This document shows positions 1 to 12,264 of a stretch of 64,000 bases of DNA, in pieces. The translations under genes and the position numbers were made by a program. How positions within the stretch are numbered: position 1 is the stretch's first letter; every line of letters begins with the position of its first letter. Below the pieces are notes generated by a model. That model worked only from the letters and a program-made list of their open reading frames with translations, searched no databases and was not told the origin of the DNA. The DNA is from Bryoerythrophyllum caledonicum (Eukaryota; Streptophyta; Bryopsida; Pottiales; Pottiaceae): assembly GCA_963971425.1 (NCBI GenBank), contig OZ020518.1:16186990-16250989 (forward strand), written 5' to 3'.

Positions 1-303
1 ACTTCATTCTACAATAGAAATGTAGGTTAGACATATATGTCTTATGTCTTATGTTTTGTCCTATGTTTTGTACCCCAAAAAGATAAGTTGTGGCTTATTT
101 TTGTCATAATATTGTTATAGATGATATTTCATTGAAGGATTGTTATAGATGATATCATACTTTAATGTCTGCCACATGATAGTTTCACAACAATCAAAAG
201 TCATAAGATTGAGAAAAAATTACTAGAATAAGTTGAAGGAAAGGATATCTTATTGAAACATTGGATGACCTCATAAATAACTCAATTGATGCACTCTTTG
301 TAG

Positions 304-2710
304 GTTTTTGCACAGCCAGTATTCAAGCTTTTAGAAGAAGATTTATTTAAGATCAGGTCTAGGAGATCACACTTCAAGAGGATCTCTGTCAGGTTCTTCT
401 ATATTGGTAATGCTTGGTATCATTTCCTATTTTTACGATTGATTGTATTGTCACTTGTACTATATTTCATTGACGTTTTATAGTTTCTTTTTGGTATCAA
501 TCACCATAAAATGTTATACAATTTCTAAGAGAGATTCTTCTACTCTTCTTTATGTATTAAAAAAAACACAAGTGAATGACCTTTCTTATTTTTATGTATT
601 ATTTATATAAACTTGTATATTAAATCAATGATGAGAAAATATTTGTTTCATCAAGGTCTCCTATTTATTGTAGTGAAAATCATGATTTTCAGTATTTAAT
701 CTCACTTTATGACTACAATAATTTAGAATCGTTTTCTCAAAACACTATAATATTTGGATTTAAACTCAAGTTAAGAGACTTAGTTATGCTACCTTTGATA
801 ATGAAGATGGAGACGTCATGTGTTCTAGGAATCTTAGCTACCACTTCAAAAATAACATTACTAATTAAATTTGGACTTTGGATGCAGTTTTTGCAATGGT
901 ACTGGCTATGATATTTCCCCATTTTTCGCCATTGCTCGGTTTCTTCGGCGGGTTTGCAATTGCTCCAACAACTTTTTTTGTAAGTCATTTCTTCTTTGTA
1001 AAACGGACGTGTTTTGTTTGTTTCAAAAAAATCAAATATATTTCTAAATTACAAATTACAATTAGGTTTTTTAATGAAAGCATTTGTTACAAACAACCAT
1101 TTCATGTATATCAATTTTCGAGTTGGCTTGGATTGTTGTGATGGAAGCCAACTCTACTTATTGAACATTACAAATCACTTGACACACTTTGAGAAGAAAT
1201 TGTAGACATTTTGCTTGAAATTTTCCAATTTTTAGTTTTAACATTTAAACATGAGGATTTCTTTTGACATTATTGAACATTGTCTGCCATAGTCATGTCT
1301 ATTTTTGCAATAAATTGAAATTTGACACATTCATTTGTTCAAATTAATGTTCAATAAGTAGAGTTAATCACTAGACATTAAAACATCTATTTGTTCAAAT
1401 AAATATGATTGACATTGTAAAAAGTATATATCATATATGTTCAAAACTAGTATATATCGTTGCTTATAATTTTATCATTGAGTTTTAATGCAATGCCTTT
1501 CTATCTATACATGGTTTACAATAAGTATTAAGTTACATATCATGATACCATATCACTATTAAGTTAAAATAATGTGTATTACATCAACCATTCAAAATGA
1601 ACCTTGCAAATTATCTTATGAATATTTTATTGATAATATGTATTTCTTTTTTTATTTGTGATTTATAAGCCTTTTCTTAATTTTGTGTTTATATTACATA
1701 TTTAAGTGGTATCAAAAGTGTAAAGACATGAATATTTAATCTTATCTAACGTTATGATTTGTTTTGTTGTAGTTGCCTTGTTTTTTATGGTTGAAGTTAA
1801 AGAAGCCAGAGAAATGGACACGAGATTGGAATCTAAATTGGGTAAGTTGTGAATCAACTTTCAAATATCTTACATATGTTATTGCATTGATTTGATTTGT
1901 TTATGAACTTTATTGGAGTGATTAATAATATTTTTGGAGTATAAGAAGTTTTAGCATAATTGAATCACAAAGTTAACATATCATTGTGTTGAAAAAAATT
2001 AAATAGAAAATTTTACAATATGACGTAGAAAGTAAAGTAGGATAGGTGGTAATAATATGTCTATTGATTGTTTTGTTCTTATAGTTGAAAAATTCTGTTG
2101 TAAAAATAATATCCTTCATGTGTAACATTAAAAATCTAGTTTAAATAATATTTTAAGAAAGATTGAGTAAACTATTCATTTGAAGTAAAAGGAACTATAT
2201 TTATAAAAGATATAATATTGTCTTTAGTTAATGATGCCCAAATTAGTTAGACATATAGTATCCATCTTATATTGATGAAGTTGTTTCACTAATATTTGAT
2301 GAATAAATTCAATTTAATAAGAAGTAAATGTCTTGAAGGTAGATTTGAATTGATAACTCTCAAAATGCTCTAATTTGTTAAAAAATTAAAGAAAATTTTC
2401 TTCCAGAATCTTTTAATTTGTTTAATACTTTTTATACACAAGAAAACAAAAAACCTAAAGCATCTTTTTGTGCCATTAAACTATGTGTAAACTGATGCTT
2501 TTGCAGGCATGTATTATACTTGGTATCATGCTTATGATTGTTGCTAGCGTTGGAGGGATTTACATATTTGTTAAAGAGTTTTTGAATGGTGATAATTGGA
2601 AACTTTGGACTCCTAAGTGGAAAGAGGCATTACTTTATTCAACAAAAGACATACCAGGAGTAGGTTTTAGTTGTAGAGTCCATTCACTTAGTCCTCCACC
2701 AATGGGCTAG
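304..2710 (+). CDS. LHT/AAAP-family amino-acid permease, C-terminal exons (5' part outside window)
   Basis: Four exons join in frame: 304-406, 888-979, 1773-1841 and 2507-2710 (stop TAG), giving the last 155 residues. All introns have GT and AG ends. The joined protein carries the signature of plant lysine/histidine-type proton-coupled amino-acid transporters of the plasma membrane: QPVFKLLEEDL, then a membrane segment ending FPHFSPLLGFFGGFAIAPTT, then FFLPCFLWLKLKKPEKW, then a final hydrophobic segment CIILGIMLMIVASVGGIYIF. These match the order of the last transmembrane segments in LHT proteins. Earlier exons must lie left of the window; bases 1-303 read as intron. Oddity: LHT proteins normally end soon after the last helix, but here about 45 further residues follow before the stop. 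This may be a lineage-specific tail or an unrecognised last splice. I cannot tell whether the whole gene is functional. Confidence 0.8.
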
Positions 2711-3816
2711 AAAAACAAAATTCAAAATTCAATTTGTAATGGATGAAACTTACATTTCAAAAAAGAAATGTGCCAAAGGTGATTTAATACTATGTATTTT
2801 AGAATGTATTATATCTATTGATATGATATGGCTTTTCAAAGTGTTACTTGAAATGTTTCAAAAAATTGTTGGAAAATTCATTATAAACCATACATGGAGA
2901 AAAAAGCTTCACATCTAGATGTATAAATTGAAATTTATATCTATTGATGTCATTTAGAGCTGCATAGTTGTTTTGAATACCAATGTAGAAGTATGTATGC
3001 TTTTACTAATATGAGTGGCTTTTTTATGGTTCTTGAAGGAGGAGTTTCTTAATGTTTCTCTATACAAGAATGGCTCTTGAAACTATTTTGTAGATAATTT
3101 AATTTCTTCCATTCAACTCCAAATTTTCCATGGTTGGAGCTTTTACATCCATACCCTTATCCTATCCTCATTAAGCTAAAATTGTCTAGAATATAGGGAT
3201 GTAAACAAGAAAACTTAAAGAGACCCTTTATGACCCTATAAAAGGTAAATTAGACCTCCAAAGTCCACCTCAATCAAATATCAAAGTGCCTCTACTTTTC
3301 CCTAAATTTGAAATTACAAAATGATGCATCTTCCAAATCTCTTTATATAATAAGGACAAGTCCATATACTAGGTGGTTGATGCCGAGGTGGCACATTGGA
3401 TAATGGACAAGGCAGTGTTTTATAAGTAGCTTTTGTTGGAAGTCAAATCATATGCATTGGCAAACCTAGAGAGTGGACTTCAAGGCTATTGCAAATTCGT
3501 ATAGATATATCCCCTCCTTCTCTCTCTCACTCATAATCCAAGGATTATGTAATCAATATGATTCTTATGAACCTAATATGCATATAACTTTGATTCAATA
3601 AATTGTCATATGAAAATCATATCTTACCCTTTTTATCATATCAAAACAACATAAAACAACAGAACTAACAACATCCAAATCGTAACCGACTCTAGGTTTA
3701 TTCGTTCAATAGTAAAACAATGCTGACCTTCAACCCAAGGACTTTCCACATGAAGATCATCCAAAAACCATCACCAAATGAGTGAGGGGCTAAACTGTTT
3801 GCAACAGAGCACTTAC
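2711..3816. other. Intergenic spacer
   Basis: AT-rich sequence between the permease stop and the convergent KTI12 stop. I see no open reading frame with recognisable motifs and no RNA gene. Presumably it holds the two 3' untranslated regions. Confidence 0.5.
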
Positions 3817-5991
3817 CTACAACAACATATTTGCAAATAGTTCACGATTCAGATAATCAGCAAACATGCGCTTGGCACTTTTAGCATCGGATGGAGGAGG
3901 TGGACCTGACAAGCTGGACTGACCCGCCAACTTGAGAAAGGTTCGACGCAGTCGCCGAAGCTCAGGCAGCCCCACAGTCCTCTGTAGATTGATGTACTTC
4001 ACAAGGTCAAGGTTACACAAGCACTTGATTGAAACTGCATTCATGGTCCTAGGATCTCCGTGGAGACTGCAATCGACTTGGCACACATCAGAAATAATGG
4101 ACGATTTTGCAAAAGGAAATGCATTTTAAGGATATGATAGGTAGTCCTTCTCCAAGAACGACACTGCGTACTACGCCACCTGCGCCTTGAGCTTGAGCGT
4201 CCACCAGAACTGACACGATTTCCTGGTGCACTCCCAGGTGAGTATGTTAAGATCAAAACTTGAACAGATATGTCGAGAGAATCACAGAAAGAGATGAAGC
4301 AGCGTGCTGCTAGAAACCATAATATAAACGTCTACACGTCAAAATCTCTTACGAAACCTAAGGTTGAGAGGGAGACGAGCATTCAAACCTGTGTAGCACG
4401 ATCTAATTCATAGAGTGAGTTGGTGTCCGAGGTCCGCGCCTGAAAAATATGAACATGCGTTAATATGAACTAGGGACATCTGCTTAGAGCTCGTTCAAAA
4501 CGAAACTAGACGAGAACAACGTTCATGATTTGTACCGCCAAGGTACTTAAGAGATTGGTGTAACCAAAGAATAACTTACATTCTGTGTTGCAATAGTGGG
4601 TTGAAGCGTTTGGGAATTCCGAAAACCCGCCGAATTTCTATCACCGGTAAGAAAATTGACAGCTTCAACAATAGCTTCTGAACATTCCTGGATATCCTCT
4701 GCTCTCACGTGCAACAAATTGACAAATAAGGCAAAATGGGTATGTACTAATGTAAAGGCCAAAAATCACGAACACTGTCATGTTGTGTGCTTCACCTAAA
4801 AAACCAATCCAGATACAACTTAGATCCATCACTCTAATACCGTGGGAAGCAACATCAAAAAAAAATCCTCCTGAGCCTGAGCATATGGACGAGGACCAAC
4901 CTTTGCCAGGATGAAGTTCAAAGAGACGAGAATCCCACCGATTTTTCCCATCAGGCCTCTCGAACCTTCTCACCAAGTCATTGAATCTGCACACCCCATG
5001 ATCCCTTCAGCCAACATGATTTCAAGACCAGTACAGAATGACTTCAAAGCAACGAGCGTCAAAGCTTACATATTTTCGTCGTAAGCAGGCAACCCCTTCG
5101 ACCGTCTGTCTTCATTCCATGCTCGACATTCTGCTTCATCTGCAACACAATGCATCTGGGGACACAAGCTTAGAAGAGTCATATAAATACTATGATTAAT
5201 GTAGATGTATAATGTCACTTATTGGGATAAATACAATATGACACTAATTATCATTATTGACATATTATTCACTCTTTACTAGCTATTAGATATGGAAGAG
5301 CTTGGTGGTCTTCAAACTCAAGTTGAGAAGGAAAAAGAGGTCGAGTTGAACCATGAACCATACGGATACTTAGAGCTATTTAAGATACTTAGAGCTATTT
5401 AAGAGATCAAGACCCATGGTATCTTTGCATCACATTACAAACAACTGCAATACGTGAACAAGTTGAGCAAAGTACCACGCAGTAGAGCGTTCCAGATGCG
5501 CGGGCCAGACACCACAGTTCATATCTGTAACCCTAAATTCATCCACGCCATTGCAGTCAACTTCCGATTCAGTCCCTGAAGCTTCAGCTCAACATCAGAT
5601 TTAAACATTACCTTGATGTTGTTAAGGGAATCCACGATGACAATTGAGTCTCTCGATACTGCCCGGTCCACTGCAGACCGCAGCATTCCACGCAGATTCT
5701 TCTCTCGTGGCATATCTGTGTGCGAATCAAATGAACAGTCAGATAGGGACGAAGAACTCCCAACATTCATGGAAACCCAATTGAATGGTCGTGGTTTGCA
5801 CACACACACAGAGCGAGAGAGCGAGAGTGAGAGAAACCTTGATAGGCATTATTACGATCCAAATTTAACGAGGGCTCATCGATGAGAATCACGGGCTTGT
5901 TGTTGCTGGTCTTCTCGAGAGCTTTCACAAGGCATGCTGCAGCAGTGGACTTCCCACTGCATGGTTGCCCACACATAACAACGAGCGCCAT
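3817..5991 (-). CDS. KTI12: KTI12/DRL1 homologue, Elongator-associated P-loop protein
   Basis: Nine exons on the minus strand: 5991-5838, 5715-5612, 5532-5460, 5139-5070, 4986-4901, 4698-4580, 4439-4389, 4222-4136 and 3993-3817. They join in frame to 306 residues, close to the roughly 300 usual for plant KTI12. The protein opens MALVVMCGQPCSGKST (Walker A at residues 8-16). It then shows the family blocks REKNLRGMLR, DSIVIVDSLNNIKGYRYELW, FNDLVRRFERPD, RWDSRLFEL, LQPTIATQ, TNSLYELDRATQ and VGLPELRRLRRTF, and ends with the SGPPPP and YLNREL region. KTI12 is a tRNA-binding ATPase that regulates Elongator, which modifies wobble uridines of tRNA; the Arabidopsis homologue is DRL1. The start chosen is the conserved MALVV methionine, not an upstream in-frame ATG at 6015. 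The exon 3 donor is the least certain: T|GTTCAC gives the family length, and a nearby C|GTATTG would add two residues. Intron 8 appears to be U12-type AT-AC. Confidence 0.93.
3994..4135 (-). other. Putative U12-type AT-AC intron in KTI12
   Basis: Reading the minus strand, this 142-nt interval begins ATATCCTTAA, which fits the U12 donor consensus. It ends in AC. The segment CCTTGAC, fitting the U12 branch-point core, has its branch A 13 nt from the 3' end, in the usual 10-15 nt range. Removing it joins LPI to INLQRTVGLPEL in phase 0, matching the spacing of the same block in plant KTI12. No GT-AG alternative in this interval gives that spacing. This is inference from the genomic sequence only. 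Confidence 0.82.
5265..5458. repeat. Intron-resident interspersed repeat, copy 1 (KTI12 intron 3)
   Basis: The intron carries phrases such as 'agagcttggtggtc', 'accatgaacc', 'tagagctattta' and 'ggtatctttg'. Similar phrases recur in the same order in the dioxygenase intron near 49.32-49.56 kb and in the receptor-kinase intron near 35.4-35.7 kb. The 'cttagagctatttaag' stretch is itself duplicated here. Copies are diverged and lack clear ends. Confidence 0.5.
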
Positions 5992-6100
5992 CCTTACTAC
6001 GCCCTTGGAAAACAAATGGGAAACCGCTCACCTACATGTCAAAGAGGACAACTCCTGCACTGAACCTGAATTCTCAAACCAGGAGAAAACCCAAGTCGCA

Positions 6101-6119
6101 AAACCCTAAACCCTAAACG
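6101..6119. promoter_or_regulatory. Telo-box-like AAACCCTAAACCCTAAA upstream of KTI12
   Basis: Two consecutive plant telomere-type units lie about 110 bp upstream of the KTI12 start codon. Short telo-boxes (AAACCCTA) are common in 5' regions of plant genes for translation machinery and cell growth, which would suit a tRNA-modification factor. The regulatory role is inferred. Confidence 0.45.
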
Positions 6120-6121
6120 CT

Positions 6122-6727
6122 ATGGGGCATCTCCGATTCCGAAAGAATGGCAAACGCAACAACAGGGAGCCCCGTATTCCTTGCACACGGTCGTTGCGGA
6201 GCTCCGTCTTCGGGCCGAGTCGCTGCCCGGGCAGCTGCGGGGAGAAAAATTTGCCGCTCATTCACGAAGTTGGCGGAGGTCCCGCCCAAACCCTAGCCGC
6301 CTCATTCTCCCGCAGCCTCATTCTCTCCCACAACATAGTTCTACCGCAGCGTTGTTCTCCCGCAGCCACCGCGTCTATTCACAGCATCGCATCGCATCAT
6401 CGCAACACAACATTGCATCGCAGGATCGGAACACAGCATTGCATTGCAGCATCGCAACACAGCATCGCATCGCAGCATAGCATCGCACAGGTTCATAGCA
6501 TTATTAGCAATAGACTTGCAGGTTTTGAACTTCTAATGGATTTGCAGACTAGTACCGTGTTCTTGTTGTTTTTGTCTTGCATTCCTAATCACGTTCTTGT
6601 AGTCACGTTCGAAGTGACATTGAAAGGTGCTTATGTGCTCGTTTGCAGGGCTCGAAGCCTGTTTCTGAAGTTGATCCCGACGGAGCCAGGGTGCAAGAAG
6701 AAGGGAAGCGGAAGGGAGCTTTCATAA
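6122..6727 (+). other. Open frame of 201 codons, not recognised; probably not a gene
   Basis: A long open frame divergent from KTI12. Its middle (about 6370-6490) is low-complexity, built from GCATCGCA/CAACACAGCAT-like units. Its first part (6164-6255) is repeated inverted at 8112-8212. No known domain is visible. The segment after a possible acceptor at 6648 reads in another frame as a charged peptide to about 6745, but nothing supports it. I treat this as repeat-derived DNA open by chance. Confidence 0.3.
6164..6255 (+). repeat. Inverted repeat, left copy
   Basis: About 90 bp running from the 'ccgtattccttgcacacggt' area through 'gggccgagtcgctgcccggg' to 'ggggagaaaaat'. It recurs reverse-complemented at 8112-8212 with few changes. 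Weaker similarity (CTCCCGCAGC-rich) continues beyond it in both copies. Confidence 0.8.
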
Positions 6728-8111
6728 ACATAAATTTCCCATGTTGAATTCTCAGCATAAATCACGTAAATATCAAGAGCTCCTTGAAGACCGAGAAACA
6801 ACAATATCTCTCACGAGCCATGCACTGAAAAAAGGAACAAAATCTATGGAGCAGATGGCTCTCGTGTGAAAACAGATGGATTGGACACCAAAGAACTCGA
6901 AAGTTTGCAACAATAACTTCACTTATGATTTTCAGAGAATTTGGTAGCACCGGTCACAGCCTTGTAAAAACCTGAGAAATTACCGAAGACTATTGGGAAA
7001 CAATGGTTCTCATCTTTTGCTTCTCATGGTTGTTGGTCCTGTGCATACAACAAACTCTTGAAAATCAAAAGCTGGAATATGTAGATTGTAACACACTGAT
7101 CATCACAGGAAAGCGATGAACTAGTAGCCAAACATATTTGAAGATACATACATGTTGCTTGTAACAAGAGACGCTGCAGCTAACACTGCTTCATCACACG
7201 CCAGGTTCACTCTCACCCTCTACAAAAGTGGAAAATGAATCTACTTCGACTTCAAAAAACATCAAATTATGGTTTACCCTCTTTTTTGTGGAATTTTCAC
7301 CAGGGAGCAGAAATTGGAGCAACCATAGAATTGTTCATCAGCCGAATGCTCACATGAGTGATAGTTAAAACTAGTTCATCAGAATAGTCACAAAATCAAT
7401 AGCTAGTGGTCATAGTATATGTGATAATTTACACATGAAATGTTTATCGAAACTATGATCACGTGACATTAAACGGCATGACTTGAAGTCTTGTACAAAT
7501 TTTGTTCTTTGACAAACTTGCCTAGGTGTGTCTATCACTAGTTTCTTCTAATTGAAATCTGAAGGGATGTCATTGATCCTATCACAATGAACTCAGTCTG
7601 CTTTCAAAGGTATTATTACCATGATGTATAATTTGACGTGTATTCTTGAATCAAGTCTCGCTTCTCATTGTGTGTTCCCATGAGGACAGAGTGTTCATCT
7701 ACATAGCTCATCAATGGAAAGAAGAAAGTCATCCCTCCAACAAAGAAGGAATGTAGGTATGAAGGACGCTTGAAATCCTACTAGGAAGGAGTGCACCATG
7801 GTTTACTAGTACAAGCGGTTGATTAACCTGTTACACACATGAAAGATTACAAAGGGTCAGGCTTTGTACAGTTGCAGGCCTATGATCTACAAGCCCCATC
7901 CTAAACCGAGGGCGTGGTGGCTGCGGGAGAACGAGGGCGCGCTAGCTGTGGAAGAATGACGCTGCGGGAGTGCGGAAGACCGACGGTTTGCAGGCTACTG
8001 CGAGGGTTTGGGGAACGACGCTGCGGGGAGTGGGGGAGATCGAGGGTTTGGGTGCCGGAAGACAAAGTAAACTGGGGGACCTTTTTTTGATGGCCAGGTA
8101 TTGCCCGGGTA
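6728..8111. other. Spacer between the inverted repeats
   Basis: AT-rich and without a supported gene. The short open frames lack motifs. No transposase-like signature is visible between the two inverted repeat copies. Confidence 0.4.
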
Positions 8112-8212
8112 TCGGGCACGATGGATTTTTCTCCCCACAGTTGCCCGGGCAGCGACTCGGCCCGAAGGTGGAGCTCCGCAACAACCGTGTGCAAGGAATA
8201 CGGTGCTCCCAA
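8112..8212 (-). repeat. Inverted repeat, right copy
   Basis: Reverse-complement partner of 6164-6255, about 1.85 kb away. CTCCCGCAGC-rich sequence follows (7900-8050 on the minus strand), as in the left copy, but with about 80 extra bases between the conserved blocks. The pair could mark two solo copies of one repeat or the ends of one decayed element. Confidence 0.8.
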
Positions 8213-8749
8213 CAACAGCTGCATCATAGGACAAGCATGAAACTCCCATCTTTCCAATCTCCAATCGGTTGAGACAATAACGAACTACAATGATTTATGT
8301 GAAGAAAGTGAACAGAGAAATGTACTCATTGTGTAGATGTTGTGGTGCAGAATCTATTAAACCAAAAAATCTACAGAAACTTCTTTTTGCATTGATGAAA
8401 TGAGTGAGGATCAAAGGGATTCTTTTTTTGGACCCTACCGAATGCATGTTATACTTCTCCTATAATACCCAAGGTTCTTTAGAAATCAACCATTACTTTC
8501 ACCACGCTTCTTCTAAGCTTTGAAATTTTCTTGTAAGTTTCAAATGTGGTTGAACATATTATTAAAGGGATATAAAATAGGAAGATGACAAAATGATCAT
8601 CCCTTTGTAATTTTTAAATACTAGATCTTATTTTTAATATTTCCTAAGCCGGCATCTTTACTACCCATGGTTTTTTTCCCTTGATTAGCTCCTTGAAAAG
8701 GTATGTGATAAAAGATTTGTCTTAACTTCTAAGGGCCAAAGTTCCAAGG

Positions 8750-9640
8750 TGGGCTTTTGCAAATCATCGGCACATTTTCATGATCGCAATTTATATTCTT
8801 AATTCTTGAAATTTTGTGCAAAGATGCAAGAAGATAAGAATCAAATGGGTATATAATTTAATTCTTACCGGCTCTATAAAAATAAAGTTATGTCATCTTG
8901 AAGAAAATTGTCAAGGATGGACATGCCAAGCAACTTCAAAAACTTCAACACTTTATTTAATGTGGGATTTTTTTTTATATATGTGATTAACATTATTCTA
9001 TTCCGGATTGTAAAAGAAAAAACCTTCCATTACGTGAAAATTTCACTCTGAGACAAGTCAAAGTTATTTCACTATTTTCGGACAAGGTGCAAAAAAATCT
9101 CATTTCTTCATAAAAATTGGAATTCTGAATTTTTCAATCTTTTGGTTTTTTTGCTTCAAAAATAAGAATGAACCTTTGTCCTGATCATTTGGATTTTCAA
9201 TTATGTGAGAATGGCTTTAAAAAAAAAACAAAATGGTGTATAGTGATTTTTTAACCTCTTTTCATTGCTTAATTTTTTGAAACTGCTTCCATTCTCCAAT
9301 ACCTGTAAAAATTGGTGTATAAAAAAATAACTTCAAACAAATGATAATGTTATGAACTCTAGGACTTTTGTGATGCAAAAATCCAAGACTAAGTGAAGTC
9401 AAAGTCCGTCAATCCTTGAAATGCAGGTTAAAATAAAAGCTTTTTCTTCACTTCAAATTCTATAGTATTCCAATCCATGCATTCAAAGCTCATGCAAAAC
9501 TTGTAAGTATTTGTTTCTATAGATAGAACTTAAGATCTTATGGTTGGAGATGGGAATCAATTTGACTTTATTATTCTCTATCATTCTTTGCACTACAAAG
9601 TTGCAAACACTCTTTGAATGCAGAGATTGCAACTTTGAAG
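8750..9640 (+). repeat. Dispersed repeat family R1, diverged copy
   Basis: Shares the ordered phrases 'attcttgaaattttgt', 'ttatg.catctt', 'aaaattggt.ta', 'aagtgaagtcaaag' and 'cttcaaa..ctata' with copies near 20.9, 23.9, 40.7 (inverted), 42.7 (inverted) and 46.5 kb. Ends are unclear in this copy. No coding capacity is seen. Confidence 0.5.
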
Positions 9641-11050
9641 TGTTTTAGAGGAAGAAATTATGAAGGAATTTTAGAGATTAAGATCATCTCTATACCCAAA
9701 CTCTAAACCTGAACCGCTAGGGCGAGTAGCAGGGCAATAATGATTTCTTCACCTCAATAGACTCGTTATTAGAGCTCCAAGAGTTTGGAGCTCTCCAGAT
9801 TATGCCTCTCACATGCCAAATATGTGGACTATTAATAGCCTTTGAAATATTTTGCTAATAATGGGTTAATTGTGTGTCAAAAGCCTACACGCAACACCAT
9901 TGCTCCATCACTCTCTCGAGTACGCAGGTCAGGGGCCACGATTGTTGTTAAATTACCTTTCTAGGTTGGGGATTGAGGTTGTTTATTCGGCACTTAACTT
10001 GTTGCTCAAATATACTCGCTAGTTGACTCTTTCTATCCTCGTTGAGGGCTCCTATTGCAGACATGGAATGAGGATGCTCTAAGTGAACTTCTTGTGAGTA
10101 AGGACATAAGATGGATCATGTGTGATTGATTCTTGGGGAACTTTAGAGCGCTTGGAGAGAAATTTCACTTGCATTGGATAGGTTCTATGACCTGCCAAGT
10201 CCTGCCAATATCAAATATAATATTGATTGGTGTAGAGTAAAAAAATTTGAAATATATATTTAGGTGCAACATATACCCAGGCCCTCTTTAGAGAAACTTT
10301 CTTCCATCTTTAGTTGATATAACTTTGAAGTTACCACAATTTTATTTTCAAATATGTATCATACCATTTATATTTTAAAAGTCATATATAAATGTAGCCA
10401 TTAAAATATTAAGTAGCATGAAAAACCTTCTAGGTTGCAATGGTCGCAAATCTAAGGCATCATTGAGTGAATCTTCCCATGATTCTATGTGTATTGTAAA
10501 TCATCTTTAGCTAAAATTTACACAAGACAAAGGGAGGTTTGATGGAGTCTACAATTCATTGTTTTTTGATAGGTGGTCTTTCTTCTCCCTTTTCAAGTTT
10601 ATTCCTCCATTATTGCATTTAAAACTTTGGTATATTGTAACATTAATGTCATGTGAGACTTAGAATTTGGAGGCCAAAGGCTTTGAAGTGACATGTGTCT
10701 ACTCATTGACTAAGACATCATTGACAACAAATTAGTACCACTTAGTAAAAAATCCAACCCTCACTAATTTTGGGGACTTTTCAAAATAGTCAAGAGTGCT
10801 TTCGGAATGAGTGTTACAGGCATAGTTAATTAGTATAGTAATTTATGGTTAGTCTAGACCTTACATGACAATACTTGTTAGTGTGTACAGTCCCCTTCAG
10901 TAAAGATATGTGAATCACTAACAAAAAAACTGCCATAACTATGATAAAGCTACAAATTTGACTTGCCACTACAACCTCAAAAAAGCTTCAAATCCAAAAC
11001 TGTAATGTGCATTGGAAAGGCAATAGTCTATAGAGTATTGTTGCAAGTTG
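9641..11050. other. Intergenic DNA
   Basis: AT-rich sequence without a recognisable gene, RNA or complete repeat. Confidence 0.4.
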
Positions 11051-12264
11051 TTAGGTTAGTATTCCTCCGGTTAGCACTTAATTGTCATTAAGTACAACCA
11101 AAATAAACCGCTCCGGTGTTGTTCCCACAAAGACCTATTGTTCCTTTCCTAAATGATAAACAAAACTAAACTACCAAAGACCACTCCACAAGTTAGTTTT
11201 CCTACTTAATTAGATCCAAATCCTTCCGGATTCCGGAGTTCTTACAATAGCTTTCGGAACTAATTTCCGGACAACTATAAATGGGTTTGATTTATCTCTG
11301 TTCCTCCTTAGAGAGTCTTCCGGACGATTTAAACGAGTGACCGGAAGGCCACCGATCATGTTTTGTGTAAGTGGCCGGATTCTCCACTGTCTTATGACTT
11401 GAAGTGGCTAGACACCCACTCTCCCTACTCCACTAACCGGTGGACGAGTGTTGTTGCCGGACCTACGCTCTCACAACATCCGGATGGCCATCCCGGCAGA
11501 GGTAAATCCGGACTACAACGACATTCCGGTCGATACTACAGTGGTTCTACTAAAGTGAGTTTTATAATTTGCAAATGAATCTCCTTCTAGACATACACAT
11601 CAGGCTTTTTCCCTATCGTAGGGGGAGATTCCGGCCTCAACCGGAATCTGGGCTCACACGGATATTCCGTGCCTTAGAGGCTATGAGGCACACCTCTGCA
11701 ATACACCTCTTCCCCTCCTGGCTACTTCCGGACTCTGAAGAATGTCAGGGCTCTCCCTAATCTCTTCTCCAGCTCTTCCGAGCAATCTTCCAATGCAAGC
11801 CCCAACCAGTTACTCCAAATACCAACACTTAAGACACGAGAACTAAATCACCATCCTTCAACCACAATGGATCCGTTCCTCACAAGAAAACACTTAATCA
11901 CCATAAGTTTAGGATAACAAAATAGTGATAGATGGAAAACGTTCTTAGTGAGAGAAACAAGATGATGAGTTTCCTAAAACTCATCTATTAACTAAATTCC
12001 TAAACTAGAATCTACGGTCTACCTTATCCGCGAGAAATTTGAAAAATCCTATCCTAATAGCAAAAAGGTCTTATTCCTAAAAATCCGGAAATCCAATCTC
12101 AGATCCAAAAATCAAGGATCTCAGATCTGGATTTTCCGCCGGTAAGGAAGTTTATGGAATTGGTTAACCTAAGGTTTGGCAGTCGGGTGCAATCATGAGC
12201 CCCATCGTTTAATCGCTACAAAATCTAAGTAACAAACAATTCCTAACTTCAATCCTAAACCTAG

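Noticed and set aside
4041-4256. Minus-strand frame with Ser/Arg-rich peptide
   Set aside because: It is the wrong phase of KTI12 exon 8; the correct phase reads EIVSVLVDAQAQ and continues the family alignment.
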